Shown here piece by piece: positions 19,121 through 27,916 of a stretch of DNA of 64,000 nucleotides. How positions within the stretch are numbered: position 1 is the first letter of the stretch; every line of letters begins with the position of its first letter. Made by a program: the position numbers and the translations under genes. Source of the DNA: Rahnella victoriana. GTDB taxonomy: Bacteria; Pseudomonadota; Gammaproteobacteria; Enterobacterales; Enterobacteriaceae. Below the pieces are notes generated by a model. It had not been told where the DNA came from. It saw nothing but the letters and a program-made list of their open reading frames with translations, and did not search any database. Location: the NCBI RefSeq assembly GCF_004330295.1, contig NZ_SJOJ01000009.1, positions 122,787 to 186,786 on the forward strand, in the 5' to 3' direction.

Positions 19121-19741
19121 TATTACCCTGTCTTTATTATTTATGTGATGTGTGTGCGGTCTTGCGCCGCGTATAAATAATTAACATAGGTATGTCGGGG
19201 GACAAAGTGAAAAATCAGAAAGTTCCCTATAAGAGAAAAATATATTTAGGATGATTATTAGACAAAGAGATTTTTAAATGTAACTCACGGAAACGAATTG
19301 TGTATTATTGCGCAAATAATTATCAACCTGACGGGTAATTAATCTATTGTCAATCATCGGGGCGTTCACATTGAAATATTTAATAACAATTGTCTCTGCA
19401 AAATAGCATCAATAAGTAAATCGTGCCAGCGTGATAATTACATAACGTGACAACCACTGCGTTTCATTAGTTATAATTTGAGTTAATTTTAATTCGTCAG
19501 AATAATATCTGGCAAACACTGTTATTAATTAACCAAATTCATTTTTTATCTCATGAATACCGTTCTGGTGGGTAATATCGCCGATCGTCAGTGAGAAATT
19601 TGCGAGACATCTTCCAGATCTGACAACAAACCACTGTAAATAAACACAGGCTATTTCTTTGATTCACGAACAGGCATAGAGTTTTCTCCGCAGCGGCAAT
19701 CACCCCGCCAGTACCGGGGGCCTCGACTCACTGACAATGGA
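19121..19741. other. AT-rich intergenic region upstream of the porin
   Basis: About 620 bases, strongly AT-rich from 19140 to 19560, with many TAATTA-type runs, consistent with an H-NS-bound porin control region. The last 60 bases change character: they contain the hairpin ACCCCG/CGGGGG and AATCACC..GGCCT, resembling the leader at 17670-17690. No gene or RNA gene was recognised in the remainder. Confidence 0.5.
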
Positions 19742-20086
19742 ATGACTTGTATGACTGATTCAGATAACAACACCGCGTTTACCACCAACTCCATCACCGT
19801 CTTTCGCTCGCTTATGGCCGGGCTGGATTTCAGTCAATTAGAGGAGGCGCAGTTATACGATCTGAATGCGCTGGCTTCAGAGTCGGCCGATGGCTTGTGT
19901 CAGGGGTTGTTGTGCTTAAGCGAAGGGCTGGAGAACAGCGAGATAGTGCCCCCGGAAGGCATTGCGCAGGTGAGTGCTTACCTGAAAGCCTCCGCTCATC
20001 TGCTGCCTGTACTTTTTGAATTAAGCGAGCAGGCAAACTGCGGGCTAGCCAAAACCAAAAAGTTTACGGTGTATCCGATGAACTGA
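19742..20086 (+). CDS. Small hypothetical protein with phage-type leader
   Basis: A 114-residue protein (or 111 from the second ATG at 19751), rich in Leu, Ala and Glu and probably helical; not recognised. It has no signal peptide. Its leader carries a hairpin and flanking bases like those before the 73-residue gene at 17696, hinting that both derive from the same kind of satellite or prophage module. The core reads VFRSLMAGLDFSQLEEAQLY followed by a helical segment ending SEQANC. It is expressed divergently from the porin. Confidence 0.5.
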   Translation: MTCMTDSDNNTAFTTNSITVFRSLMAGLDFSQLEEAQLYDLNALASESADGLCQGLLCLSEGLENSEIVPPEGIAQVSAYLKASAHLLPVLFELSEQANCGLAKTKKFTVYPMN

Positions 20087-20389
20087 CCAAAGTATCAGCC
20101 ATCGCCGGAGATATCGCTGACATCGTATTCGCGATATCTCCGGCGCAACCCTTAATGACATTCTGGTCGCGGGATGAAGAAAGTCCCTCAGTTCGTCGAT
20201 CGGTAATAACGATCAGTTCTTAGTTATTGATCTATCAAAACGATTATCTTTTACCCGCGTACTCTGGTTATCCTTGGCTTTCCTTGACGCGGGATAAGGT
20301 GCTTATATTACGTACGGCTGTTGATGCAGTCGGGGCTTATTTCGTCCTGAAAACAACATTTGCATAATGCCGTTCCTGAGAGATGACAT
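20087..20389. other. Intergenic region with a perfect 15-base inverted repeat
   Basis: About 300 bases without a gene. The arms CGCCGGAGATATCGC (20103-20117) and GCGATATCTCCGGCG (20131-20145) are exact reverse complements with a 13-base spacer. No T-run follows. The rest holds the presumed promoter of the zinc-ribbon/glycosyltransferase pair. Confidence 0.6.
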
Positions 20390-20539
20390 ATGAAAAGGTG
20401 TACCCGATGTAATAAGAAAAGACATTTCATCGAACGGCTATTTTCTCAGGATAAAGAACTTTGTGATGATTGCTTATATGACATTCAGATCGAAATACGA
20501 GAAAAAAGAGAAATCCCCGTCAAAAGGCATAACAATTAA
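20390..20539 (+). CDS. 49-residue zinc-ribbon microprotein
   Basis: The frame encodes MKRCTRCNKKRHFIERLFSQ, then CDDC and a basic helix (EIREKREIPVKRHNN). Two CXXC knuckles (C4/C7 and C25/C28) about 18 residues apart can hold one zinc ion. It is highly charged and has no signal peptide. Its TAA stop is immediately followed by the ATG of the glycosyltransferase gene, so the two are translationally coupled. Role unknown; an adaptor or regulator of the coupled enzyme is possible. Confidence 0.6.
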   Translation: MKRCTRCNKKRHFIERLFSQDKELCDDCLYDIQIEIREKREIPVKRHNN

Positions 20540-21502
20540 ATGACGCTCGTTCAGGAAAAACAATCTCAGATGATCGATGTCAGCATCATCATCCCTGTCT
20601 ATAATGCGGCTGATACCCTCGCCGGATTAATCGCTAAGATCCTCAGTGAAACCCGTATCAATATTGAACTTATTATCGTCAATGACGGCTCCGTTGATGG
20701 AACCGGCAGCATTGTCCGGGATATCCGCGACAGCAGAATTATCCTTATTGAGCAGAACAATCAGGGGGTCTACGCGGCACGGAATACTGCATTAGATATT
20801 CATCGCGGCGAATGGGTAATATTTCTCGACGCTGACGACGATGTCGAAGACGGATTCATTTTTGAACGCTGGCAGGCCGCCGTAAAAACCCAGGCTGACG
20901 TGGCGATTTTCAATGCCTGGCGTACGGACTCAGGGTCATTCAGGGCACCGGTACATACCCGACAACCTTACGGACAAACCTCATCCGGCCATGACTGGAT
21001 ACGCCACTGCGTGACGCACCGCGAATGGCCGCATTACCTGTGGCTGCAGATCATCAGATCGTCCTATATCCGGCAGCACTCCTTATCCTTTCAGGCTGGC
21101 AAAAGCCACAAAGATATTCCTTGGACGATTCACCTTGCAGCGGCCAATGGTCGTTTCTGTTTATCCGACAGCAAAGATTACACTTATAAGGTGAATGCGG
21201 ATTCCATTACGCATCGCAGCGATTATTTTGACGTCCGGGCACAAAGCTATATAGAAGTGATTGCGGAAATCATCCGGCTGGCCCGGCTGGAGGAAAACAA
21301 AGACATCAGCCTGTTTTTGTTTCGGCATGCTTTGGTCGAAGCGCGGCATTTTTTGGGACTTTACCGGAAAAGGGTTCAGAATACCTCTGGCATGAAAGCT
21401 AATTTCATATCTCAGATATCGCTGCACTGTTTATTCAAAGGAATAAGTAACATTAGTGATGCATTGTTCTTTATCAAGTTGATGAGAAAAATCTGGCTTT
21501 AG
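20540..21502 (+). CDS. Family 2 glycosyltransferase, WaaH/YibD-like
   Basis: A 320-residue GT-A glycosyltransferase. The N-terminal nucleotide-sugar domain has VSIIIPVYNAADTL, NDGSVDGT and the metal-binding DxD in FLDADDDVEDGF. The middle region (SGHDWIRHCVTHREWPHYLW...FQAGKSHKDIPWT) follows the layout of E. coli WaaH/YibD, which adds glucuronic acid to the lipopolysaccharide core. No membrane segment is seen, so it probably acts at the cytoplasmic face. It starts directly at the stop codon of a zinc-ribbon microprotein. Substrate is inferred by similarity only. Confidence 0.8.
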   Translation: MTLVQEKQSQMIDVSIIIPVYNAADTLAGLIAKILSETRINIELIIVNDGSVDGTGSIVRDIRDSRIILIEQNNQGVYAARNTALDIHRGEWVIFLDADDDVEDGFIFERWQAAVKTQADVAIFNAWRTDSGSFRAPVHTRQPYGQTSSGHDWIRHCVTHREWPHYLWLQIIRSSYIRQHSLSFQAGKSHKDIPWTIHLAAANGRFCLSDSKDYTYKVNADSITHRSDYFDVRAQSYIEVIAEIIRLARLEENKDISLFLFRHALVEARHFLGLYRKRVQNTSGMKANFISQISLHCLFKGISNISDALFFIKLMRKIWL

Positions 21503-21950
21503 TGAAGGCGCGATCATTCAATTAATTAGCAAGCATCTAATCACTCAGACTTTTCGCCAAAGAAAAATCCGAGTGATTTGCGAGAATAGTCCTAATAAAT
21601 CTCCACACCCTCCCTCATTAATAATTTCGTTACATTTTTCCGTGACCTAGTTTGCTTTAGTGCATCACTGACTTATGCTACTTTCTCATTTCGGGAACGG
21701 AAGATTTAAGACAATGGTGTGCTGTAAGTATTCTGTTAATGCAGAAAACTTAAACTCATTGATATATTCACACCATCAATGCTTTATTATTGGATTATGA
21801 CCATCAATTATCATCGCCTTCCACTGCTGTACTATGGATTGATAAGCAGGAAGAGCTTTAGGTAGTCATTGCTGTTTACATAACGTGATTGCCCGTTATT
21901 TGGTTTCAGTTTTGGCATTCACGCCCATGAGCGTTAAAAGGACTTAAACG
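21503..21950. other. Intergenic region before vgrG
   Basis: About 450 bases with no gene. The stem AATCACTC / GAGTGATT (21539-21546 and 21571-21578) follows the glycosyltransferase gene and may end its transcript. The rest is AT-rich and must hold the vgrG promoter; AAAAGGAC lies just upstream of ATG 21951. Confidence 0.5.
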
Positions 21951-24458
21951 ATGAGCATTCAGGATTACATTCTTGCAGGCAGTAAATTACCGATCCACAA
22001 CCATTACCAATTAAGACTTAAACGGCTTGAATCTCAGCGGCCAGGCGTTGATATTTCTGTGCTCAAGTTCAGCGGCAGCGAGGCCATCAGCGATATTCTG
22101 CGCTATGAGATTGAGTTTACCAGCGCGGTGAAAGACATTCCCGCCCAGCACATCATCAACTATACCGCCCTGTTTCTGATGTACCCCGACGGCAAACCGT
22201 GGGAATCGGTTAAGCCACGCATTATCCCCGGTGTCATCACGCAGTTCCGTCAGTGCAGCACTTCTGCCGATGAGACCCGTTACGTCGCCACGCTGGAACA
22301 CCGCGTCACAAGATTAAATCAGGGCAGCAATAACGCGATTTACCAGAATGACAGCGTCATCAGCATGACCGAGAACACCTTCCTGCGTTACAACATGGAC
22401 CGGCTGGATTTTAGGTTTGCGCTCAATGATCAGTATCCGCTGAAAAAATTCATGATGCAGTTCGGCGAAAGCGAGTACGCGCACGTTGCACGACGTCTTG
22501 CCGACAGCGGTATCTCGTATTTCTTTGAATATGATGAAGAAAACAACTGCGACGTTATGGTGCTGGCCGACCATTCTTACGCCTGGCCGGAACCGGTCGC
22601 CATCCCGTTCCGTAACCCGGCGGGCATGTTCGACGGCGGCCTGGAATCAGTCTGGGAGATGTCGGTCAGCCGCAAGGCCATTCCGAAGTCAGTCACGGTT
22701 AACGACGACTATTATCCCGCTGCGCAAAGCGATATGACCGGCACAGCGGAGACTAATCCGGATTATCCGGCGCTGGTTGCCGAAGATTACCGATGGGGTG
22801 AGTATTATCCTGAGCCGGGCAAGGAATTCAGCAGCGAGCCCGGACAGGGCATGTGGTACGCCAAACGCCGTCAGGAACGTTACATCAGTGAGCAGATCGT
22901 TTTTGAGGGTAAGTCCAACTGCATGACGCTGCGTCCGGGGATGGTCATCACCACGCCCGGCAAAGACTGGCCGGAAGCGCCGGACGGTCTGCTGATAGTT
23001 TCCACCAACTCTACGAACGTCGCCCGCGATACGGCGTACTTCGTCACCTTCACCGCGGTTCCGCGTAATACTCAGCATCCGTACCGCCCTGCGTTGCTGC
23101 CGTGGCCGACCGTCACCGGCACGCTGCCTGCCCGCATCTCCAGCGCACATCCGGACGAACCTTACGCCCACATCAACGCCGACGGTTTATACCGCGCCCA
23201 GTTTGGTTTCGACCGTACCGAATGGCAGAAAGGCTTTGAGAGCTGCTGGCTACGTCTGGCTAAACCGTATTCCGGTGATACCTACGGCTTCCACATGCCG
23301 CTACTGGATTCCACCGGCGTGGCGATTGCGTTCGAGAACGGTGACGTTGACCGGCCTTATATTGCCTATGCACTGCATGATTCAACGCACCCGGATCATG
23401 TGGCGTTACCGAATTACAAGCGGAACGTCATCCGCACTCCTTCTGGAAATAAGATTCGACTTGAGGACCAGCGGGGCAAAGAACATATAAAAATCAGCAC
23501 GGTACATTCAGGTAAGAGCCAGCTCAGTCTGGGACACCTGGTGGACAGTGCCAGAAAACAACGAGGTGAAGGCGCAGAATTGCGAACTGATGCCTATGTT
23601 GCCGTTCGCGGCGGTAAAGGCGTGCTGCTTTCTACCGAGCCGAAGAATAGTGCTCAGGGACAGCAACTGGATATGGATGCCGCCATTGCCCAGCTTGAAA
23701 AAGCCCTGGCTCTGGCCAAAACCCTGAAGAGTACCGCCGATATCGCTCAGGCGTCTCCGGCAGAAACCACCGATCAGGAGCTGCTCAAGACAGACCTCAC
23801 CAAACTCGCTCAGCCAGGTGTCGTCGTCTATGGCGATGCCGGTATTGCGCACACCACGCCGAAAACGATCCAACAAACTGCAGGTAAGAATCTGGTGGCC
23901 ACCGCCGGCCAGGATGTCAGTTTCAGCGTATTCCGTCGTTTCTCAGTTGCCGCCGGTGAACTGTTCTCCGTATTTGCGAACAAGTTAGGCATCAAGCTCA
24001 TCGCTGCTGCAGGAAAGGTGCAGCTACAGGCGCAAAAAGACCAGATGGAGCTGACCTCCTTCGAGGACATGCAGATCACCAGTACCAACGGCCGCATCGT
24101 GCTGAACGCGAAGAAAGAGCTGTTACTGATGTGTGGAGGGGCTGGGATCCGTATCAAAGACGGGGTGATCGAAGAGCTTGCTCCTACCCGTATTCTACAA
24201 AAATCACCTGAGTTGATTTACCAGGATGGAGACAGCGTCAGCCAAGCAATGCCATCGTTCAAACAGGGCGACTTTGGGTTGAAGTACAAACTTCATAGTA
24301 AAGGCAACCCTGACTGGGTTTTAGCCGAGCAAAAATTCAGGATTCGGAAATCTGATGGCTCCGTAGTAGAAGGGGTTACCGACAGTAACGGTGAATCCCC
24401 CTTATTGAAAATGAATGAACTGGAAAAACTAGTCATTGAACTGATCAAGGATGAGTAA
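21951..24458 (+). CDS. vgrG: Type VI secretion spike protein VgrG (TssI) with C-terminal extension
   Basis: An 835-residue VgrG. The N-terminal gp27-like part (about 30-370) is followed by the gp5 OB-fold (PWPTVTGTLPARISSAHPDEPY region), a beta-helix/DUF2345 part (RGGKGVLLSTEPKN, LVATAGQDVSFSVF) and a last segment of about 60 residues with FRIRKSDGSVVEGVTDSNGE, which looks like a transthyretin-like cargo-binding domain. Such extensions load Tle lipases onto the spike. The stop TAA is directly followed by the ATG of the lipase gene, supporting a dedicated VgrG-effector pair. Confidence 0.92.
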   Translation: MSIQDYILAGSKLPIHNHYQLRLKRLESQRPGVDISVLKFSGSEAISDILRYEIEFTSAVKDIPAQHIINYTALFLMYPDGKPWESVKPRIIPGVITQFRQCSTSADETRYVATLEHRVTRLNQGSNNAIYQNDSVISMTENTFLRYNMDRLDFRFALNDQYPLKKFMMQFGESEYAHVARRLADSGISYFFEYDEENNCDVMVLADHSYAWPEPVAIPFRNPAGMFDGGLESVWEMSVSRKAIPKSVTVNDDYYPAAQSDMTGTAETNPDYPALVAEDYRWGEYYPEPGKEFSSEPGQGMWYAKRRQERYISEQIVFEGKSNCMTLRPGMVITTPGKDWPEAPDGLLIVSTNSTNVARDTAYFVTFTAVPRNTQHPYRPALLPWPTVTGTLPARISSAHPDEPYAHINADGLYRAQFGFDRTEWQKGFESCWLRLAKPYSGDTYGFHMPLLDSTGVAIAFENGDVDRPYIAYALHDSTHPDHVALPNYKRNVIRTPSGNKIRLEDQRGKEHIKISTVHSGKSQLSLGHLVDSARKQRGEGAELRTDAYVAVRGGKGVLLSTEPKNSAQGQQLDMDAAIAQLEKALALAKTLKSTADIAQASPAETTDQELLKTDLTKLAQPGVVVYGDAGIAHTTPKTIQQTAGKNLVATAGQDVSFSVFRRFSVAAGELFSVFANKLGIKLIAAAGKVQLQAQKDQMELTSFEDMQITSTNGRIVLNAKKELLLMCGGAGIRIKDGVIEELAPTRILQKSPELIYQDGDSVSQAMPSFKQGDFGLKYKLHSKGNPDWVLAEQKFRIRKSDGSVVEGVTDSNGESPLLKMNELEKLVIELIKDE

Positions 24459-26657
24459 ATGAGCAACGATAATAATGATGCTATACGTTCGTGCGGGATT
24501 ATTTCAGAAGATGACACCGGCAGGCCTAGTGATTCAGGCGCTATGTTGATTCAGACTTGCGAGGTACATCCTGCATTGCCATGTATTGTGATATTGGTCC
24601 ACGGCGTTAATGATGTTGGAGAAGCCTACCAAAACCAGGACATTGGTCTTTGCATAGGGCTAAATAATCGTCTCAATCGCACAGATTTACATCCACATAG
24701 CTGGATAGAAAAACAATTTCAGATAGCAGATATTGAAGGAAATATCACAACTAAAACCTGTGATGTGAAGCACCAAACCTGTATTGATGGCCTGAACCGT
24801 TCACCCGTGATCCCTTTCTATTGGGGGTATAAACCCGTAGATAAAGCGAGCTGGGAGGCTGATCAGAAAGCTTACCAACAGGATTTAAAGAGCCTGCATA
24901 ATGAGGCCAATATTCCCTATAACGCCTACAGGGAAGAAGATCCCAAGCGTATCGCTCAGTTTAATGACCAAAACATTGATAATTTTGGAAACTGGCTAGA
25001 CCGCACCGCTGCGAAAGGTGGTGGGACTTTTGCCAATGCGACAACTAATATTCCCGATATGTTTGGCCCGGGTGCCAGCGGCGCAGCACTGAAGTTAATC
25101 GGAGAGTTGTCCCGTTCAGAACTTAACGACGGTGACTGGAGTCACCCAATTTACGATAACCCTCATCGTATTTACCAGGCCTACGCGGCACGACGTCTAG
25201 CGAATTTGATATTGGAAATTCGAAATAACGATGCGACTAAAAATGATGCTATTAATATCGTTGCACATAGCCAGGGTACCATTATTACTATGCTGGCAAA
25301 TATGTGGGTTAAAGAAGCAGGAAAACCTCCGGCTGATTGTGTCATTCTAAACCACTCCCCCTATTCGCTGGAGAATCGCTGGCTCGAAAATACTTCCCCA
25401 GGGAACCAGCAAACAGATAACGCCAGACAGAAAACCTTAGCTCACTTTTGCCAACTTATGGGCACTAATCCTTTGTACAATGGAGGAAAACCCCACGATG
25501 GCGCCTATCAGAAAGAACTCACAAAAAAAATGTGTTTGCCCCCGGTTTCACAATGGGGAAATCCTTTGTTCTCACGGAACAACTTCGGTCTGGTATACAA
25601 CTATTTTTGCCCCAATGACGGTGTAGTTTCCATGTTCCCTATACAGGGCTTCGGCTGGAGTGGTGTGCGGGATGCCATTCGCAATTCGTTGGGCGATAAT
25701 TTCCGTCAACGGGCATTCTGTAAAGGCTTCAAAATTGGTGACCGCACAGACCTGCACTTTTTATTCCCCAAGGGGGATAAAGACGCTCCAGAAGTAGGGA
25801 AAACTAACGCCAGTTATCACTTCTATGACGTGACTATCAACGCACCTTTGTTACCTGAACCTTTCGAGTTTTCTCTAATGGGGCAGGATAATCCAGAACG
25901 TCACCAAACTAACCCAGATGTTCCTGCTGAAAGGTATCGTGCCGTTTTGGATGGCAACGATCCAGACCTTGCCGGATCGGCTATGGCAGCTCAGGAGTTT
26001 CTTGCAATGCCAATCCCGCAGCCTAAAACACCGGCATTTTACAGCCTGCATCCTGGAGATGCGCTTAACCAAGAACAATTGGATGAAATAAGCAAAATCT
26101 ATAACATCCGGGCAATGTCAGGTGAAAAAATTGACTGGCAAGGTCAGTCGCAAGAAATGATGGCAACCTCCGGTCAGGATCTGCTGATTAAACGCCAGAT
26201 GACGAAGGGAGAAGTACAGGAAAGGCTTAAGAGCAGCAAAAACGTTATTACTTATAGTCAACATTCTTCGATTGTAGCGAACAAAGACGTACCCAGCAAA
26301 GCGATGGCTTTCGATTTAGCGATCGGTCGCTGTAATGCCTTTGAGATAAAGAAAGGTGAGTTTTGGCGAGATTTATTGCTGCTGGCAGATTGGCGACAGG
26401 AGCGAAATCCTGACTCTAAAGTTAAAGATTATTATCAGAATGGGAAGTTACCAATTGATTTTAAAGGGTTCATGAATAAGCCAGAGCGAGAAAAAGGAAT
26501 GCCAACTGGAGACTCTGGTGTAGTGAACGAATTTGGTGGGCTTAAAGAAAAAGTTGTTCCACGTAGCCGTGCAGAAATTGAAATGGGCATCGTTCCTAAA
26601 CCGATCCCCAAAAGCGATCCCGTACTGCAGTGGGATATGCCTGAGCCAAAAATTTAA
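24459..26657 (+). CDS. Type VI lipase effector, Tle3-like (DUF3274)
   Basis: A 732-residue alpha/beta-hydrolase. The early strand IVILVHGVND is an HG oxyanion motif, and the nucleophile S271 sits in VAHSQGT. The C-terminal third (FYSLHPGDALNQEQLDEIS...AMAFDLAIGRCNAFE) resembles DUF3274 of the Tle3 phospholipase family. There is no signal peptide, as expected for a cargo delivered to prey periplasm by VgrG. It is AT-richer than the tss genes, typical of a swapped effector cassette. Candidate immunity genes follow at once. Family by memory of motifs; lipid substrate unknown. Confidence 0.82.
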   Translation: MSNDNNDAIRSCGIISEDDTGRPSDSGAMLIQTCEVHPALPCIVILVHGVNDVGEAYQNQDIGLCIGLNNRLNRTDLHPHSWIEKQFQIADIEGNITTKTCDVKHQTCIDGLNRSPVIPFYWGYKPVDKASWEADQKAYQQDLKSLHNEANIPYNAYREEDPKRIAQFNDQNIDNFGNWLDRTAAKGGGTFANATTNIPDMFGPGASGAALKLIGELSRSELNDGDWSHPIYDNPHRIYQAYAARRLANLILEIRNNDATKNDAINIVAHSQGTIITMLANMWVKEAGKPPADCVILNHSPYSLENRWLENTSPGNQQTDNARQKTLAHFCQLMGTNPLYNGGKPHDGAYQKELTKKMCLPPVSQWGNPLFSRNNFGLVYNYFCPNDGVVSMFPIQGFGWSGVRDAIRNSLGDNFRQRAFCKGFKIGDRTDLHFLFPKGDKDAPEVGKTNASYHFYDVTINAPLLPEPFEFSLMGQDNPERHQTNPDVPAERYRAVLDGNDPDLAGSAMAAQEFLAMPIPQPKTPAFYSLHPGDALNQEQLDEISKIYNIRAMSGEKIDWQGQSQEMMATSGQDLLIKRQMTKGEVQERLKSSKNVITYSQHSSIVANKDVPSKAMAFDLAIGRCNAFEIKKGEFWRDLLLLADWRQERNPDSKVKDYYQNGKLPIDFKGFMNKPEREKGMPTGDSGVVNEFGGLKEKVVPRSRAEIEMGIVPKPIPKSDPVLQWDMPEPKI

Positions 26658-26667
26658 GGAGAAAGGG

Positions 26668-27333
26668 ATGTCTGTTTCCAAATTGATGCTGCTGTACGGA
26701 ACAATAATTTTATCGGGTTGTGATCAAAGTTCAACATCAAATAATACGCCACCTACACAAGTTGTGTATCGTTTTGACGATCATAGATACCTAGAACTTA
26801 CCGGTTTTGGTTGCATTGGAGCCTTGTGGTACACCGATGTGAAAATGAAAATTCATACCGAGGTTACCTCTCAATTTTATCAGCTATTTACCTCAACCTA
26901 CATCCATCCTTCGGAGAGATATATCGCCATCGGTTACTACGATAACTCTGGCTTTTTAATTTCAAAAGATTATGGCCGAACTTGGGAGCGAGCAAGTTAT
27001 TCACCTGGAGGCGGAGCCATTCCGGGGGGAAGTTCAAACCCTAGCTCCGGTGAAATTGAGTCATTCACGGTCATCAATGACCAAGCTTTTATTTTGACTA
27101 AAAAGGGGGAACTCTATCTCAGTTCAAAACCTTTTGGCGAACGTTGGGGTAAAGACTATGCATCTCTCAGAGCGATTGAAGACCAGCGGTATGGCTACAA
27201 AATGACATTCTCGGAAGCAAAAAATTTTCAGGATCTACCGCATCAAGTACCTGAAGTCAAAAACTATATCGGTTGGGATCATATGCGCTGTGACCCGAAC
27301 TTAGGGTCATCCTCTATTGAGGATAAGAAGTAA
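26668..27333 (+). CDS. Tli3-like periplasmic immunity lipoprotein
   Basis: A 221-residue lipoprotein. The lipobox IILSGC near residue 18 predicts export and lipidation, and the mature domain has beta-rich repeats (WYTDVKMKIHTEV, FLISKDYGRTWERASY). It begins ten bases after the lipase gene. Tle3 lipases act in the periplasm, and known Tli3 immunity proteins are lipoproteins encoded next door, so this is very probably the cognate immunity protein. The longer upstream frame from 26533 overlaps the lipase and was rejected; ATG 26668 has AAGGAGAAAGGG upstream. Confidence 0.78.
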   Translation: MSVSKLMLLYGTIILSGCDQSSTSNNTPPTQVVYRFDDHRYLELTGFGCIGALWYTDVKMKIHTEVTSQFYQLFTSTYIHPSERYIAIGYYDNSGFLISKDYGRTWERASYSPGGGAIPGGSSNPSSGEIESFTVINDQAFILTKKGELYLSSKPFGERWGKDYASLRAIEDQRYGYKMTFSEAKNFQDLPHQVPEVKNYIGWDHMRCDPNLGSSSIEDKK

Positions 27334-27335
27334 TA

Positions 27336-27650
27336 ATGGCAACTACAAAAAATTCAACCATAAGTTTGAATAACATCAAAACGTGGGATAATTGGGCATA
27401 CATTATTTCTCTTTATCCATGGTTCTCGATATTGCTTTCTTACATCTTAATTAGTCTGCCTGGCTACAGATGGACGATGCCAATTTGTGCGCTCGTTTTT
27501 TATTTCGGATTTTTTGTAGTTTCCGGTGTTAATTTTGTCATGTCGATTATTTATATGCTCCTTCCTAACTCGACGCGCTTGCAACGAACGTTCCATTTTT
27601 GTGGAATTAATTCGATTTCCATTTTCTGGCTATATTTTATATTTCATTAA
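27336..27650 (+). CDS. Small three-helix membrane protein of the T6SS cassette
   Basis: A 104-residue protein with three hydrophobic segments (about 24-42, 48-70 and 86-103) and no recognised motif. It starts two bases after the lipoprotein gene and ends eight bases before the PAAR gene, so it belongs to the same operon. Low GC matches the effector/immunity cassette rather than the tss genes. It could be a second immunity or accessory protein; nothing in the sequence decides. Confidence 0.6.
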   Translation: MATTKNSTISLNNIKTWDNWAYIISLYPWFSILLSYILISLPGYRWTMPICALVFYFGFFVVSGVNFVMSIIYMLLPNSTRLQRTFHFCGINSISIFWLYFIFH

Positions 27651-27658
27651 GGGAACCA

Positions 27659-27916
27659 ATGAAAGGAGTCATCCGCTTAGGTGATCCACATAATCACGGG
27701 GGCGCCGTCATTACAGCATCCGGTGCAATTTTTGCGGGCAAACCTGTCATGCTGGCAGGCGATAAAGTCAGCTGTTCCCAGCACGGTACAGTGCCTGTTA
27801 ATCAGGGGCACCCGACCTGGAAAATGAGGGGGCAGGCTGTCATTGTCGATGGCTGCACAGCGCAATGTGGTTGCGTGTTAAGGACAACACTTCCCAATGC
27901 CGGAGCTCAAGGATGA
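27659..27916 (+). CDS. PAAR-domain spike tip protein
   Basis: An 85-residue PAAR protein, consisting of the domain only. It begins KGVIRLGDPHNHGGAVITAS and contains the GDKVSCSQHGTVP and MRGQAVIVDGCTAQCGC segments with the zinc-binding His/Cys set at the tip. It caps the VgrG trimer. No effector fusion is present, so the toxin is carried by VgrG. Its TGA overlaps the ATG of the next gene. Confidence 0.88.
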   Translation: MKGVIRLGDPHNHGGAVITASGAIFAGKPVMLAGDKVSCSQHGTVPVNQGHPTWKMRGQAVIVDGCTAQCGCVLRTTLPNAGAQG

